Position numbers and translations under genes: made by a program. A stretch of DNA of 64,000 bases. Origin: Fibrobacter succinogenes. Its GTDB lineage: Bacteria; Fibrobacterota; Fibrobacteria; Fibrobacterales; Fibrobacteraceae. Each line of letters opens with the position of its first letter. Position 1 is the stretch's first letter. This document shows, piece by piece, positions 54,946 to 63,045 of the stretch. Under the pieces are notes generated by a model. That model did not search any database. It was not told the origin of the DNA and saw only the letters and a list, made by a program, of their open reading frames with translations. The stretch is taken from positions 1 to 64,000 of the forward strand of contig CACVQR010000002.1 in assembly GCA_902756345.1 (NCBI GenBank), in the 5' to 3' direction.

Positions 54946-55728
54946 ATGCAGATTCTGATAGCTCCATTTGTCTGGATTGGCGAGGTTATCGTAACCGGTA
55001 TTTCGGCTATTGGCGAAGTGGTCTGCATTTTTTTGAACACGCTCAAGCAGTTGCGTTTTATCCACAAGAATCCGGTGCTCATCGTAAAGCAGATGATTTC
55101 GATTGGCGTGTCGTCGCTTCCGCTTTTGTTCGTGACGTCTATTTTTACGGGCATGGTGGCCACGGTGCAGGCAGAATTCGAATTCCATAACCTGGTGGCC
55201 GACAAGTTCGTGGGTACGGCTGCCTGTAAAATGATCCTGATCGAGCTTGGCCCCCTGCTGACGGCGATTGTGCTTTCGGGCCGCGTGGGTTCTGCCGTCG
55301 CTGCAGAACTGGGCTCCATGAAAGAAAAAGAGGAACTGGCCGCCTACACGGTGCTGGGCCTTGACCCGTACCGCTATTTGGCGATGCCGCGCTTTGTGGC
55401 CTTCTTTACCATGGTGCCTTGCCTTACCGTTATTTCGAATGCGCTGGGTATTATCGGTGGCTGGATTGTTTGCGTGCTCGGCCTCGACATTACCACCTAT
55501 ACTTACGTGACTGGTATGCAGTACTTGTTTGACCCCATGGATTTGTGGTCGGGTACGCTCAAGTCCTTTGTCTTTGGAACCTTGATTTTCTTGCTGGGTT
55601 ACTACCATGGCATTAATGCCAAGCCGGGTGCCCGCGGTGTCGGAATTGCGACCATGAGCGTGGTGGTTTCAAGCTGCCTCATGATTTTGATTGCAGACTT
55701 TGTTTTGGACGCTATCCTATTCTTCTAA
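54946..55728 (+). CDS. mlaE: MlaE-type ABC transporter permease
   Basis: This 260-residue inner-membrane protein has about five hydrophobic segments. MlaE-family features include IGVSSLPLLFVTSIFTGMVA, KMILIELGPLLTAIVLSGRV, GSAVAAELGSMKEKEELAAY and TVLGLDPYRYLAMPRFVAFF. It is the permease of a lipid transporter (Mla/MCE system) moving phospholipids between inner and outer membranes. It starts 10 bases after dnaB with AAGGGG upstream and is followed by its ATPase gene. No MCE-domain substrate-binding protein (MlaD) is found downstream here. Confidence 0.95.
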   Translation: MQILIAPFVWIGEVIVTGISAIGEVVCIFLNTLKQLRFIHKNPVLIVKQMISIGVSSLPLLFVTSIFTGMVATVQAEFEFHNLVADKFVGTAACKMILIELGPLLTAIVLSGRVGSAVAAELGSMKEKEELAAYTVLGLDPYRYLAMPRFVAFFTMVPCLTVISNALGIIGGWIVCVLGLDITTYTYVTGMQYLFDPMDLWSGTLKSFVFGTLIFLLGYYHGINAKPGARGVGIATMSVVVSSCLMILIADFVLDAILFF

Positions 55729-55737
55729 GGTGTCACT

Positions 55738-56523
55738 ATGCCAAACGTAAAAATAGACCCGAACGATATCGCTATCCGTCTTAAGGGATTAAAGAAGTCC
55801 TTTGGTCCGCAGGACGTTCTTTGCGACGTGAACCTGGATATTCGCCGTGGCGAGACGATGGTGATTATCGGAAAGTCCGGTGGCGGAAAGTCCGTGATTC
55901 TAAAACACATGATTGGGCTTTTGCAGCCCGATGGCGGCGAAGTGACTGTGGACGGCGTGACTATCAGTACGCCCAAGTTCTTCGACACGCACACGATTCG
56001 CCGCAAGATGGGTATGCTGTTCCAGATGGGCGCCCTTTTTGACTCCATGGACACGGGCGAAAATATTGCGTTTGCCTTGCGCGAACATCACCCTGAAATG
56101 AGCGAAGCCGAAATCCAGGACGTGGTGACCGAAAAGCTCAAGATGATCAACTTGGTGCCGGAATTTAGAACCAAGATGCCGTCTGAACTTTCGGGCGGTA
56201 TGCGCAAGCGTGTGGCCCTTGCCCGCGCCATCGCCTTGAACCCGGAAATCCTTTTGTACGACGAACCCACTACGGGTTTGGACCCCATTACCAGCGACGT
56301 GATCAACGACTTGATTCTCGATATGCAGAGCAAGCTTGGCGTGACGTCCGTGGTGGTGACTCACGACATGGTGAGTGCTTTCAAGGTGGCCGACCGAATT
56401 GCCATGCTGTATAATGGTCGTATTATCGAAGTGGGCACAGTTGACGAAATCAAGAACACCAGTAATCCTTACGTACACCAGTTTATTACGGGCCAGCGCA
56501 GGATTTCGGTGGACGAAGAATAA
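55738..56523 (+). CDS. mlaF: MlaF-type ABC transporter ATPase
   Basis: 261 residues with Walker A IIGKSGGGKSVILKHM, Q-loop MLFQMGALFDSMDTGENIAF, signature LSGGMRKRVALARA, Walker B ILLYDEPTTGLDP and the H-loop VVVTHDM. The GALFDSM motif is typical of MlaF. It powers MlaE in lipid transport across the envelope. The ribosome binding site is AAGGTG, nine bases after mlaE. The usual third gene, mlaD, is missing after it; a lipoprotein gene with its own leader follows instead. Confidence 0.95.
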   Translation: MPNVKIDPNDIAIRLKGLKKSFGPQDVLCDVNLDIRRGETMVIIGKSGGGKSVILKHMIGLLQPDGGEVTVDGVTISTPKFFDTHTIRRKMGMLFQMGALFDSMDTGENIAFALREHHPEMSEAEIQDVVTEKLKMINLVPEFRTKMPSELSGGMRKRVALARAIALNPEILLYDEPTTGLDPITSDVINDLILDMQSKLGVTSVVVTHDMVSAFKVADRIAMLYNGRIIEVGTVDEIKNTSNPYVHQFITGQRRISVDEE

Positions 56524-56554
56524 CCACTTTAAGTTGAACTCGATTTTATTGTAA

Positions 56555-56577
56555 ACTTGACTTTACGTTTGTCAAGT
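56555..56577. promoter_or_regulatory. inverted repeat after mlaF
   Basis: ACTTGAC-TTTACGTTT-GTCAAGT, a perfect 7-bp inverted repeat in the gap between mlaF and the lipoprotein gene. AAGTGG at its right end also pairs with CCACTT just after the mlaF stop codon, so two alternative hairpins are possible. There is no T tract, so it is an operator candidate or a weak terminator. Confidence 0.45.
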
Positions 56578-56685
56578 GGTCATGGCGAATGTATGCAAAA
56601 AATATGTGCTTTTCTGCACGAAATTTAGCACGCCTATAGCGTTTTGATTTTTAAAAATGTATTTTTCCGACAAAGAGGTTTTATT

Positions 56686-57933
56686 ATGAATAAGAAACTA
56701 TTCGTAGGTATTTCTATGGTGACTGCGGTCAGTGCAGGCTTTTGGGCCTGTGGTGAAGGCACCATCAATGAAATGACCGAAATGGATAACGTTATTTCGA
56801 TGCAGTATCCCTTGGATCCGGTGACTGGCGCCGCTAGCCCGGAACTTCAGAACCTGAGGGACAACGCCAAGAACACTTGTAAAGAAGACATGGGTTGCTA
56901 CACCCAGTATCAGGGTTACCTCGAAGGTACGGAACCGGTAGATGTTCCCGAATCCTCTTCCTCCGAAGAAAATCAGGGCCCAATCACGAACCCCACGATG
57001 TCGTCCTCTTCTCGTGGCGATTTCAACATCGTGACCAAGCCGTCTTCTTCTTCCATGCAGATTATCGATAACCCGGAGCCGACGTCCTCTGCTGGTGGAG
57101 AAATCGTTGTCCCGGTAACTGGCCTCGGTTCTTGCGCTCCGGCCTCTACGCCTATCAGCAAGAGCGGCAAGGTCAAGTGGAAGTTCACTGCAAACACGGC
57201 CAATGCGACTTACAGACCTGCTGATTTTGCCAAGGCACAGTTTGCCTGGACTTTCGAGGGCGGTACTCCGGCTACGGGTACTGGTGCTACGACTGGCGAC
57301 ATTACATATAGCGCATCCGGTGCTGTAGGTGCTTCTTTGACCGTGACCATGGGTGATGGCGCTTCTGAAACGATTCAGTGCTCTAAGCTCCAGGTGAACG
57401 GCGACCCGATTACGGGTTGTAAGTGCGCCCCAGTCGGTGTGACTGGTTCTGTCAATTACCTAGAAACGCCTGATGTCAATTGGGCCGTGTCCGGTTGTAC
57501 CTCTGCTTCCGACATTACGTCCTATACATGGGAGGGTGTTGAAGGTGCTGACACCTTTACCAAGACCTTTGATGCTGCTGTTGCGTCCTATGCTCCCAAG
57601 CTTAAGGTTGGCAATAACGACAATACCGTTGTCGATGTGACATGCGACGCCGTAAAGGTGACTGAAGGGGCCGAATACACGATCAAGAGTGCTAATGACG
57701 AAGGAAAGATTACACTTACGGCGGCTGGAACCTATAACGTGGTTATCGGATTCGCATGCCAGAACAAGGTATTCTTCTGTAACGGAGTCGGTGGCCCGGT
57801 TGGCGGTTCTGTAAATGAAGTGCCGATGGCGGAAAGTTGGTACACGACTGCAAATTTGACTGCGGCTGATTGCTCCGGTAATGCTACGGTGTCTCTGACT
57901 GTGACTGGTCCTGCCACTTGCGGTGCTCAGTAA
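56686..57933 (+). CDS. Ser-linker lipoprotein of unknown function
   Basis: 415 residues. The lipobox is in SMVTAVSAGFWACGEG. Residues 20-85 hold a small Cys-containing region (CKEDMGCYTQYQGYLEG), followed by a Ser-rich linker (PESSSSEENQGP; TMSSSSRGDF; KPSSSSMQII) typical of Fibrobacter surface proteins. The C-terminal 280 residues consist of three PKD/Ig-like beta repeats, each with a Cys pair (KWKFTANTANATYRPADFAK; VNWAVSGCTSASDITSYTWE; CDAVKVTEGAEYTIKSANDE). It is probably exposed on the outer membrane; the ligand is unknown. The ATG at 56686 has AAAGAGG upstream; a longer in-frame start at 56644 has none. It ends at a strong UUCG-loop terminator. Confidence 0.85.
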   Translation: MNKKLFVGISMVTAVSAGFWACGEGTINEMTEMDNVISMQYPLDPVTGAASPELQNLRDNAKNTCKEDMGCYTQYQGYLEGTEPVDVPESSSSEENQGPITNPTMSSSSRGDFNIVTKPSSSSMQIIDNPEPTSSAGGEIVVPVTGLGSCAPASTPISKSGKVKWKFTANTANATYRPADFAKAQFAWTFEGGTPATGTGATTGDITYSASGAVGASLTVTMGDGASETIQCSKLQVNGDPITGCKCAPVGVTGSVNYLETPDVNWAVSGCTSASDITSYTWEGVEGADTFTKTFDAAVASYAPKLKVGNNDNTVVDVTCDAVKVTEGAEYTIKSANDEGKITLTAAGTYNVVIGFACQNKVFFCNGVGGPVGGSVNEVPMAESWYTTANLTAADCSGNATVSLTVTGPATCGAQ

Positions 57934-57954
57934 TATAGATTCAATCGTTTTAGA

Positions 57955-57986
57955 AAAAGCTCCCTTCGGGGAGCTTTTTTTTGTTG
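57955..57986 (+). terminator. UUCG-loop intrinsic terminator
   Basis: AAAGCTCCC-TTCG-GGGAGCTTT followed by T: a 9-bp stem with the very stable UUCG tetraloop, 22 bases after the lipoprotein stop codon. Confidence 0.93.
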
Positions 57987-58011
57987 CCTACGTTTTATGC
58001 TTACGAGAAAA

Positions 58012-58034
58012 GAGACGTCCTAAAAGGACGCCTC
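58012..58034 (-). terminator. terminator of the DedA gene
   Basis: On the minus strand GAGGCGTCC-TTTTA-GGACGTCTC followed by TTTTCTCG. The stem is complete in minus-strand RNA (with a G-U pair) but mismatched in plus-strand RNA, so it serves the leftward dedA message, whose 3' untranslated region contains heptamer array B3. Confidence 0.7.
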
Positions 58035-58070
58035 ATTTTCTTTCCGGTTAGATCCTGTCTCAGCCCATAG

Positions 58071-58226
58071 CCAACTTCCTGCTTCCAACTTCCTGCTTCC
58101 AACTTCCTACTTCCAACTTCCTACTTCCAACTTCCTACTTCCAACTTCCTACTTCCTACTTCCTACTTCCTACTTCCAACTTCCAACTTCCTACTTCCTA
58201 CTTCCAACTTCCAACTTCCTACTTCT
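58071..58226. repeat. heptamer array B3 (CTTCCTA/CTTCCAA units) running into the dedA stop codon
   Basis: About 21 consecutive 7-bp units (CTTCCTG, CTTCCAA, CTTCCTA mixed) over 150 bases. The last unit, CTACTTC, supplies the TAG stop codon of the leftward dedA gene (58219-58221), so the array starts exactly where the coding sequence ends. There is no clear inverted left arm, unlike array B1. Confidence 0.93.
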
Positions 58227-58950
58227 TCTTGACCGCGTTCCAAACCATGTAGCCGATGAACAGGGCGCCAAAGGCGAGGAGTGCAATCGCAAGCTCGGAA
58301 TTGTACTTCTCGATGATATCCTTCTGGCCGTGGGCGAGGTAGCCGAGGCCGGCCAGCACGCAGTTCCAAATGGTGGCACCCAAGAAGGTGTAGAGCGTAA
58401 AGGGCAACAGCTTCATGTTGGCAATGCCCGCCGGGATCGAAATCAGCTGGCGGATCACGGTAATCAGGCGGCCCACGAAGGTAGAGATGGCGCCGTGTTC
58501 GCGGAAATAGTTCTCGGCCTTTTCAAGTTTCTGCGTGTCGAGCAGCAAGAAATGCCCCAGGCGGCTGTCGGCAAACTTGTAGATAATCGGACGGCCCAGG
58601 AACTTGGCCAAGAAATAGTTGATGTAGGCGCCCATGAGTGCGCCGATGCTTGCGGCAACTACGATCAGGGCTATGTTCAGGCCGGACTCGGGCTGCAAGG
58701 CCTTGTAGGCGGCCGGCGGCACTACCAGTTCCGACGGGAACGGAATGAAGGAACTTTCGATGGCCATCAGGAGCGCGATGGACCAGTAATTCAGGTGTGC
58801 GTTGTACCAATCGATAATTTGCGTGTAGAGTCCGGCGGACTTGGCGGCTGGGGCCGCCTGCGCGACAGAATCTGCGGCTGCGTCGGGGGCGGCAAATGCC
58901 ACAGTTGCAAACAAAGTAATAATTGCGAGGGCTAGGAGTTTTTTATTCAT
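58219..58950 (-). CDS. DedA-family membrane protein with N-terminal signal extension
   Basis: This 243-residue protein has a signal peptide-like start (LLALAIITLFATVAFAAPDA) and a short Ala-rich segment before the DedA domain. The DedA features are ALLMAIESSFIPFPSELVVP, ASIGALMGAYINYFLAKFLG, HGAISTFVGRLITVIRQLIS and IPAGIANMKLLPFTLYTFLG. DedA proteins act in lipid carrier flipping and membrane homeostasis. The signal-like extension is not usual in the family. The C-terminus NAVKKK ends in a TAG that is part of the heptamer array. TATATT lies seven bases before the ATG with no Shine-Dalgarno site, suggesting a leaderless mRNA. A terminator is at 58012. Confidence 0.92.
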   Translation of the reverse strand: MNKKLLALAIITLFATVAFAAPDAAADSVAQAAPAAKSAGLYTQIIDWYNAHLNYWSIALLMAIESSFIPFPSELVVPPAAYKALQPESGLNIALIVVAASIGALMGAYINYFLAKFLGRPIIYKFADSRLGHFLLLDTQKLEKAENYFREHGAISTFVGRLITVIRQLISIPAGIANMKLLPFTLYTFLGATIWNCVLAGLGYLAHGQKDIIEKYNSELAIALLAFGALFIGYMVWNAVKKK

Positions 58951-58957
58951 AGGGGCA

Positions 58958-58963
58958 AATATA
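58958..58963 (-). promoter_or_regulatory. -10-like TATATT seven bases before dedA
   Basis: Minus strand TTCTATATTTGCCCCT then ATG: TATATT at 58963-58958, seven bases from the start codon, with no ribosome binding site possible in the gap. Confidence 0.5.
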
Positions 58964-59014
58964 GAATTTGGGAAAGGGGCCGGGGTGACATAGGAGGGGA
59001 ATGTCGATAAACAA

Positions 59015-59042
59015 AAAAGTCCAGACAACGTCTGGACTTTTA
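59015..59042. terminator. terminator after the 556-aa envelope protein gene
   Basis: AAAAGTCCAGAC-AAC-GTCTGGACTTTT, a 9-bp perfect core stem with A/T flanks on both strands, 19 bases from the stop codon of the leftward gene. Confidence 0.88.
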
Positions 59043-59060
59043 AAAATCAGTCAAAAGAGA

Positions 59061-60731
59061 TTATCTCTTTTTCTTCTTGGCGGCGCGAGCCTTCTTGGCT
59101 TCGAGCTGCTTCTGTCTAGCCTTCTTCTTGGCTTCCATCTTGGCGGCTCTCTTGCTTGCGGCTGCGCTGTTGTTGTGCTGAACGGCAGGCTGTTCTTCTT
59201 CGACAGCTTCTTCGGCGTCCGGTTCTTCGGCCGGCTGTTCCGGTTCGCTGTAGCTTTCGCCAGTCTGGTATTCAATGATAGACTGTTCTTCGGCTGCCGG
59301 AGCGGCGCCACCGTTCTTGGCCTGCTGCAATGCTGCCTTGGCTTCTTCGACGTACTTGCCGTTCGGGAAACGCTTCAGGTAGATTTCGTAGTCCTTGAGA
59401 CGGTTGCCGGCCTTCACCAGTTCAAAGATTCCTGCTTCGGCTTCGTCGCGGAATGCACCGTTCGGATTGTCGTTCAGGTAAGTGAGGTAAGCCTTGAAGG
59501 TGTTCTGGGCCTGGATGGCGCGGAACTTGTCGTATTCGCTGAGAGAGCGGAGCTTGGCTTCGACTTCGGCTCTACGCGGAGAGTCGGGGTAGTACAGCAA
59601 GAACATTTCGAGCATTTCGGGATCGTTGCTTGCCATGACCTGGTCGAAACGAGAATCTTCCTGCTTGGCCTGGTATTCCTTGATCTGCACCTTGCCGCTG
59701 TCGAGCGTGGAGTAGAGTTTTTCCTTGGTGGCGAGGTCTGCCGGGTGGCAGAAGGCGAGGAAGCTTTCAAGCACGTCGGCGAACTGCGTACGGGTGTAGG
59801 CTTCGCTCATGTCGGGGAGTTCACCGTTTTCGTCGAGGTAGAAGCGGTAGTCGCGTTCAATGGCCATGCAGTCCCAATCGCTAAGCGTGTCCTTGACTTC
59901 GCTGTACTTGCGCAGCACGTCGTCGCGGTCATGCAGGTTGTAGCGCATACGGCGGTCACGGCGGCTTTCACGACCGAAGTCAAGCGAAATTTCCAAGCCT
60001 ACGCGAACGGGCCACTTGTATTCGATCTTGTCGAACTTGAGGTCGGAGTACGGCGAGGGGCTCGGGTTGTTGTCCTTGTCGCGAGCCTTGACATTTTCGT
60101 ACGGGAGGAATTCCTTGCGGACATTGATGCCGATCTTGAAGTCGACATCCTGGAAGAGTTCGCCAATGCGGTATTCCAAGGCGCTGGACACAAAGCCCGT
60201 CTTGAGCATTTCGGTATGGGACTTGGTGTTGCCGGCATAGTCGTCGTAGAAAGAGAAGAACTGGAAGCCAAAGCCGCCGAGCACGCGCAGGTCGAAGTCA
60301 CCACCCAGGTTAAAGGTGAAACCGGCAAGCACGGACGGAGCGTAAGCGAGGAACCAGAGTTCTTCGTCGTTGTGCGGGCTCTTCTTGTTTACTTTACCGG
60401 TTTCTTCGTCCTTGAAGGTGTACTTCGGGCTGTCTTCAATCGTTCCAAGCTGAATGGAATTGACTTCGGCACCGAGCCAAAGGGTGAACGGAATGTCCGC
60501 TTTCCAAAATGGAGTAATCAGCGGCGACCACAGGAAACCGACCGAGGCCGGAATCGTGAGTAGCTTGGTGTCGATACCATCGTCGAGCAAGGTCTTGTTT
60601 TTGTCGGCCTTGAAGTTCAGGAATGCAGGTTCACCCTGCAGGTACAGCTGGTGACGCCAGTTGATTCTTTCAAAATCGGCGGCCTGAGAAGCCGCAGCTA
60701 ATAAAGTCAGTGCAAGTAACAGTTTACGCAT
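59061..60731 (-). CDS. exported envelope protein with beta-barrel-like N-terminal part and helical tail
   Basis: 556 residues with a signal peptide (LLLALTLLAAASQAADFE). Residues about 20-260 have alternating aromatic strands (FTLWLGAEVNSIQLGTIEDS; GFTFNLGGDFDLRVLGGFGF), suggesting an outer-membrane beta-barrel or similar. Residues 270-460 are helical, TPR-like with Tyr/Pro repeats (LLYYPDSPRRAEVEAKLRSL; YLNDNPNGAFRDEAEAGIFE; LKRFPNGKYVEEAKAALQQA). The last 90 residues are Glu-rich, then strongly basic (KMEAKKKARQKQLEAKKARA through KKKKR). A structural or assembly role in the outer membrane is inferred. TAAATT lies seven bases before the ATG without a Shine-Dalgarno site. Confidence 0.78.
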   Translation of the reverse strand: MRKLLLALTLLAAASQAADFERINWRHQLYLQGEPAFLNFKADKNKTLLDDGIDTKLLTIPASVGFLWSPLITPFWKADIPFTLWLGAEVNSIQLGTIEDSPKYTFKDEETGKVNKKSPHNDEELWFLAYAPSVLAGFTFNLGGDFDLRVLGGFGFQFFSFYDDYAGNTKSHTEMLKTGFVSSALEYRIGELFQDVDFKIGINVRKEFLPYENVKARDKDNNPSPSPYSDLKFDKIEYKWPVRVGLEISLDFGRESRRDRRMRYNLHDRDDVLRKYSEVKDTLSDWDCMAIERDYRFYLDENGELPDMSEAYTRTQFADVLESFLAFCHPADLATKEKLYSTLDSGKVQIKEYQAKQEDSRFDQVMASNDPEMLEMFLLYYPDSPRRAEVEAKLRSLSEYDKFRAIQAQNTFKAYLTYLNDNPNGAFRDEAEAGIFELVKAGNRLKDYEIYLKRFPNGKYVEEAKAALQQAKNGGAAPAAEEQSIIEYQTGESYSEPEQPAEEPDAEEAVEEEQPAVQHNNSAAASKRAAKMEAKKKARQKQLEAKKARAAKKKKR

Positions 60732-60738
60732 CAGTCTA

Positions 60739-60744
60739 AATTTA
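60739..60744 (-). promoter_or_regulatory. -10-like TAAATT seven bases before the envelope protein gene
   Basis: Minus strand AAAATTAAATTTAGACTG then ATG: TAAATT at 60744-60739 with a seven-base gap. Same spacing as at dedA. Confidence 0.5.
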
Positions 60745-60813
60745 ATTTTTACTTTGGGATTGAGTGACAGAAAAAATAAATATTAAGCTTTTTTTAATGA
60801 TTTTTCGCTCTTT

Positions 60814-62421
60814 TTAGAAGGTTAAAACGAATCCGACGCCCAATAGGACGATTCCGGTACCTAGCAAGGCGCCTCCGACAGTCATTTTCTTGTCGCCCTT
60901 GTCGACCAAATCCTTGTTTTCGGCGGCCCTGGCCTGGAAGTTTTCGCCACCGGCGGCGGGGCGGTCCAGTTCCTGCTTTATCTTGTCAGCATCTTCGTAA
61001 TCGATGTTTGCAAGGTAAATAAAGAGCGTGCCCAAAAGGATCGGGGCAACGGACGAACCCATCAGCGTGCGTCCGATAAAGTCCTTCTTGCGTTCATGCT
61101 GCCATTCCTGCTGTGCCACGAGTTCCTGCTTGTCAGAAATCGGTGTGAGGTTGATTTCGACATTGGTCAGTTCGGTGGGCGGGGTGAACACGGTCAGTAC
61201 GGTATCGCGGTAGCCGACTTTGCGGATCTGGAAGGTCGAAAGTCCGGGGTCGTAAATGGAGTACTTGTTCGGCGTAGAACCGATAGGTTTCGTTTTCTTG
61301 GTTACAGGTGTTGTGCCGCCAAAGATCGATGCGCCTTCGGGAATGGTGTGGATCAGAAGCTCGGGCTTTACGCGCTTGAGCTTCAGCGAAATCTTTGCGG
61401 TGTCGCCCGGAATCGGCTTGATGGCGGCCTTTGCGCCCCACATCTGGCGGTCTACACTCCAGTAGGCGTAGACTTCGGTTTTGCTGGAATCGTCAATAAT
61501 GAATGTGCAGGGGCTCTTGCAAATGTCGTCGTTCCCGCGAGTCATGATGTTTGCACCTTCGGGGTTGGTTTCGACATGCAGGTAGCTCTTGTTGTTTGCC
61601 GCATGCTGCACGGGGACGTTTTGAATAGGGACCTTTTCGCCTTGGAGCTGGAGCACGAATCCGCGGAGCTTGTCTTTAGAAAGGGCATCGCTCAGGGACT
61701 TGATTGCAGACAAGCTTATTTGGGCGACGTAGTCGGTCTTGGCCGAATCGCTAAACTGGAAATGCGACATCTGGACCATGACCGAGTCCGGGGTTCTCGC
61801 CGAGGTAATCCGTCCGATATAGGCCGACGCCGCTCCGTGCTTTTTCAAGAAATCCTTGATGCAGACAGCGTCATTGCAGAAGTCGAATTCCTGGCGGTTG
61901 ACAAAGGTGGCTGGCGTTCCGGATTCCCTGAGCAAGCGGATGATCAAGTTCTCCAGTTGTTCGGCAAGTGCCGATTCGGAATTGCGGCGTTCGAACGAAA
62001 CAAAGATATGCAGGCCTTCGACCGGAGTCTCGATAGAATGCTCGACAGTGAGAGAATCTGCTTGCGTGGAATCTTGAAGGGTTGAATCCAGGGCGACCGT
62101 ATCTTGAATGGAGGAATCCTGGATGGCGGGCTCCTGTGCGGCGGAATCTGGGGCACTTGCCTCCGCGGGGGCGGCCTGGGGCTGATTCAAGAGGTCGTTG
62201 CCTTGGTCGTCGACAATGCTCTTGAAGCGGTCCTTGTGAATGCGGATGACAGTGAACTTGCCCTGGATGGTTCCGCCGAGGCTCACGGTGTCGTTCTTGA
62301 CACCCAGGAATTGGGCGTCCTGCTTGGCGCCGGTCACGAGTTCTACGTGGCTAGGGATTCCTTCTTCGGCCCAAATGACGCTCACCCAAAAGAGTGCAAA
62401 TGTCAGTAGAATCTTTTTCAT
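60814..62421 (-). CDS. PEGA-domain envelope protein, 535 aa
   Basis: The signal peptide (ILLTFALFWVSVIWAEE) is followed by a small beta domain of the type that senses or lists parameters (VELVTGAKQDAQFLGVKNDT). A Gln/Asp/Ser/Thr linker follows (DSSIQDTVALDSTLQDSTQA), then a domain around 140-250 reminiscent of periplasmic ABC/TolB-N-like folds (LHIFVSFERRNSESALAEQL). Two PEGA-type repeats come next (LHVETNPEGANIMTRGND; LLIHTIPEGASIFGGTTP, with VTKKTKPIGSTP). A C-terminal membrane helix pair closes the protein (VAPILLGTLFIYLANID; GGALLGTGIVLLGVGFVL). It is last in a three-gene operon. Function is unknown. Confidence 0.75.
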   Translation of the reverse strand: MKKILLTFALFWVSVIWAEEGIPSHVELVTGAKQDAQFLGVKNDTVSLGGTIQGKFTVIRIHKDRFKSIVDDQGNDLLNQPQAAPAEASAPDSAAQEPAIQDSSIQDTVALDSTLQDSTQADSLTVEHSIETPVEGLHIFVSFERRNSESALAEQLENLIIRLLRESGTPATFVNRQEFDFCNDAVCIKDFLKKHGAASAYIGRITSARTPDSVMVQMSHFQFSDSAKTDYVAQISLSAIKSLSDALSKDKLRGFVLQLQGEKVPIQNVPVQHAANNKSYLHVETNPEGANIMTRGNDDICKSPCTFIIDDSSKTEVYAYWSVDRQMWGAKAAIKPIPGDTAKISLKLKRVKPELLIHTIPEGASIFGGTTPVTKKTKPIGSTPNKYSIYDPGLSTFQIRKVGYRDTVLTVFTPPTELTNVEINLTPISDKQELVAQQEWQHERKKDFIGRTLMGSSVAPILLGTLFIYLANIDYEDADKIKQELDRPAAGGENFQARAAENKDLVDKGDKKMTVGGALLGTGIVLLGVGFVLTF

Positions 62422-62427
62422 AAAGCC

Positions 62428-63045
62428 CTAGAATGAAAAAATGAATCCAATAGAAAGTAATGAGACACCTGTGATAAACGAGGCGTAGGTAAAGCCCTTC
62501 GCGGTCCTTGCCTTGCGCTGGTAACTCCTGAATTCGTCGCGGGCGTCTTGGTTGCGGTCTGATTCGATAGAAGAGTTCTTGATAGCCTTTTTGCTGTCGT
62601 CGGCCTTGCTGATTTCGTAATAGGTAATGGCACCAGACAAAAGGCCCAAGGCAAAGGGAACGAGCGAAAGCTTCATGAGGTCCTTGCCTAGCACTCTGCG
62701 CTTGCGCTTGGATATGTCGGACTGCTGGGCTTGCAGAAATCCTTCGTCGAGAATCGGCTGCTGTGAAACGATAATGAACGAGGTGTCCTTGGCAGAAAGT
62801 CTCACTCGAATCGTGGTGTCCGTAAATCCCGGGTTGAACAGGGATATCAGAACGTCGGAGGCGAGCGAATCGTTCACGTCGATGAATGCCGGCGACACGT
62901 AAGCCGGCTCCCTGGAATGGTCGGGGCTCACTTCGTCGATGTAAATGTCGGCGTTGCTCGGAATGGTCGAAACATGCAGAACCTTGGATTCTGCAAAGGC
63001 GTAGCCCATCAGGGAACAGAGAAGTATCATGAGTATCTTGTTCAT
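62428..63045 (-). CDS. PEGA-like small envelope protein
   Basis: 205 residues: a signal peptide (ILMILLCSLMGYAFAESK), one PEGA-like beta repeat (VLHVSTIPSNADIYIDEVSP, then VLISLFNPGFTDTTIRVRLS) and a C-terminal part with two hydrophobic segments (SLVPFALGLLSGAITYYEIS; FTYASFITGVSLLSIGFIFS). It has the same layout as the following gene, a single PEGA repeat plus a C-terminal membrane pair, so the two are probably partners or paralogues. It begins directly after the TAA of the upstream gene and ends six bases before the next start. Confidence 0.75.
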   Translation of the reverse strand: MNKILMILLCSLMGYAFAESKVLHVSTIPSNADIYIDEVSPDHSREPAYVSPAFIDVNDSLASDVLISLFNPGFTDTTIRVRLSAKDTSFIIVSQQPILDEGFLQAQQSDISKRKRRVLGKDLMKLSLVPFALGLLSGAITYYEISKADDSKKAIKNSSIESDRNQDARDEFRSYQRKARTAKGFTYASFITGVSLLSIGFIFSF

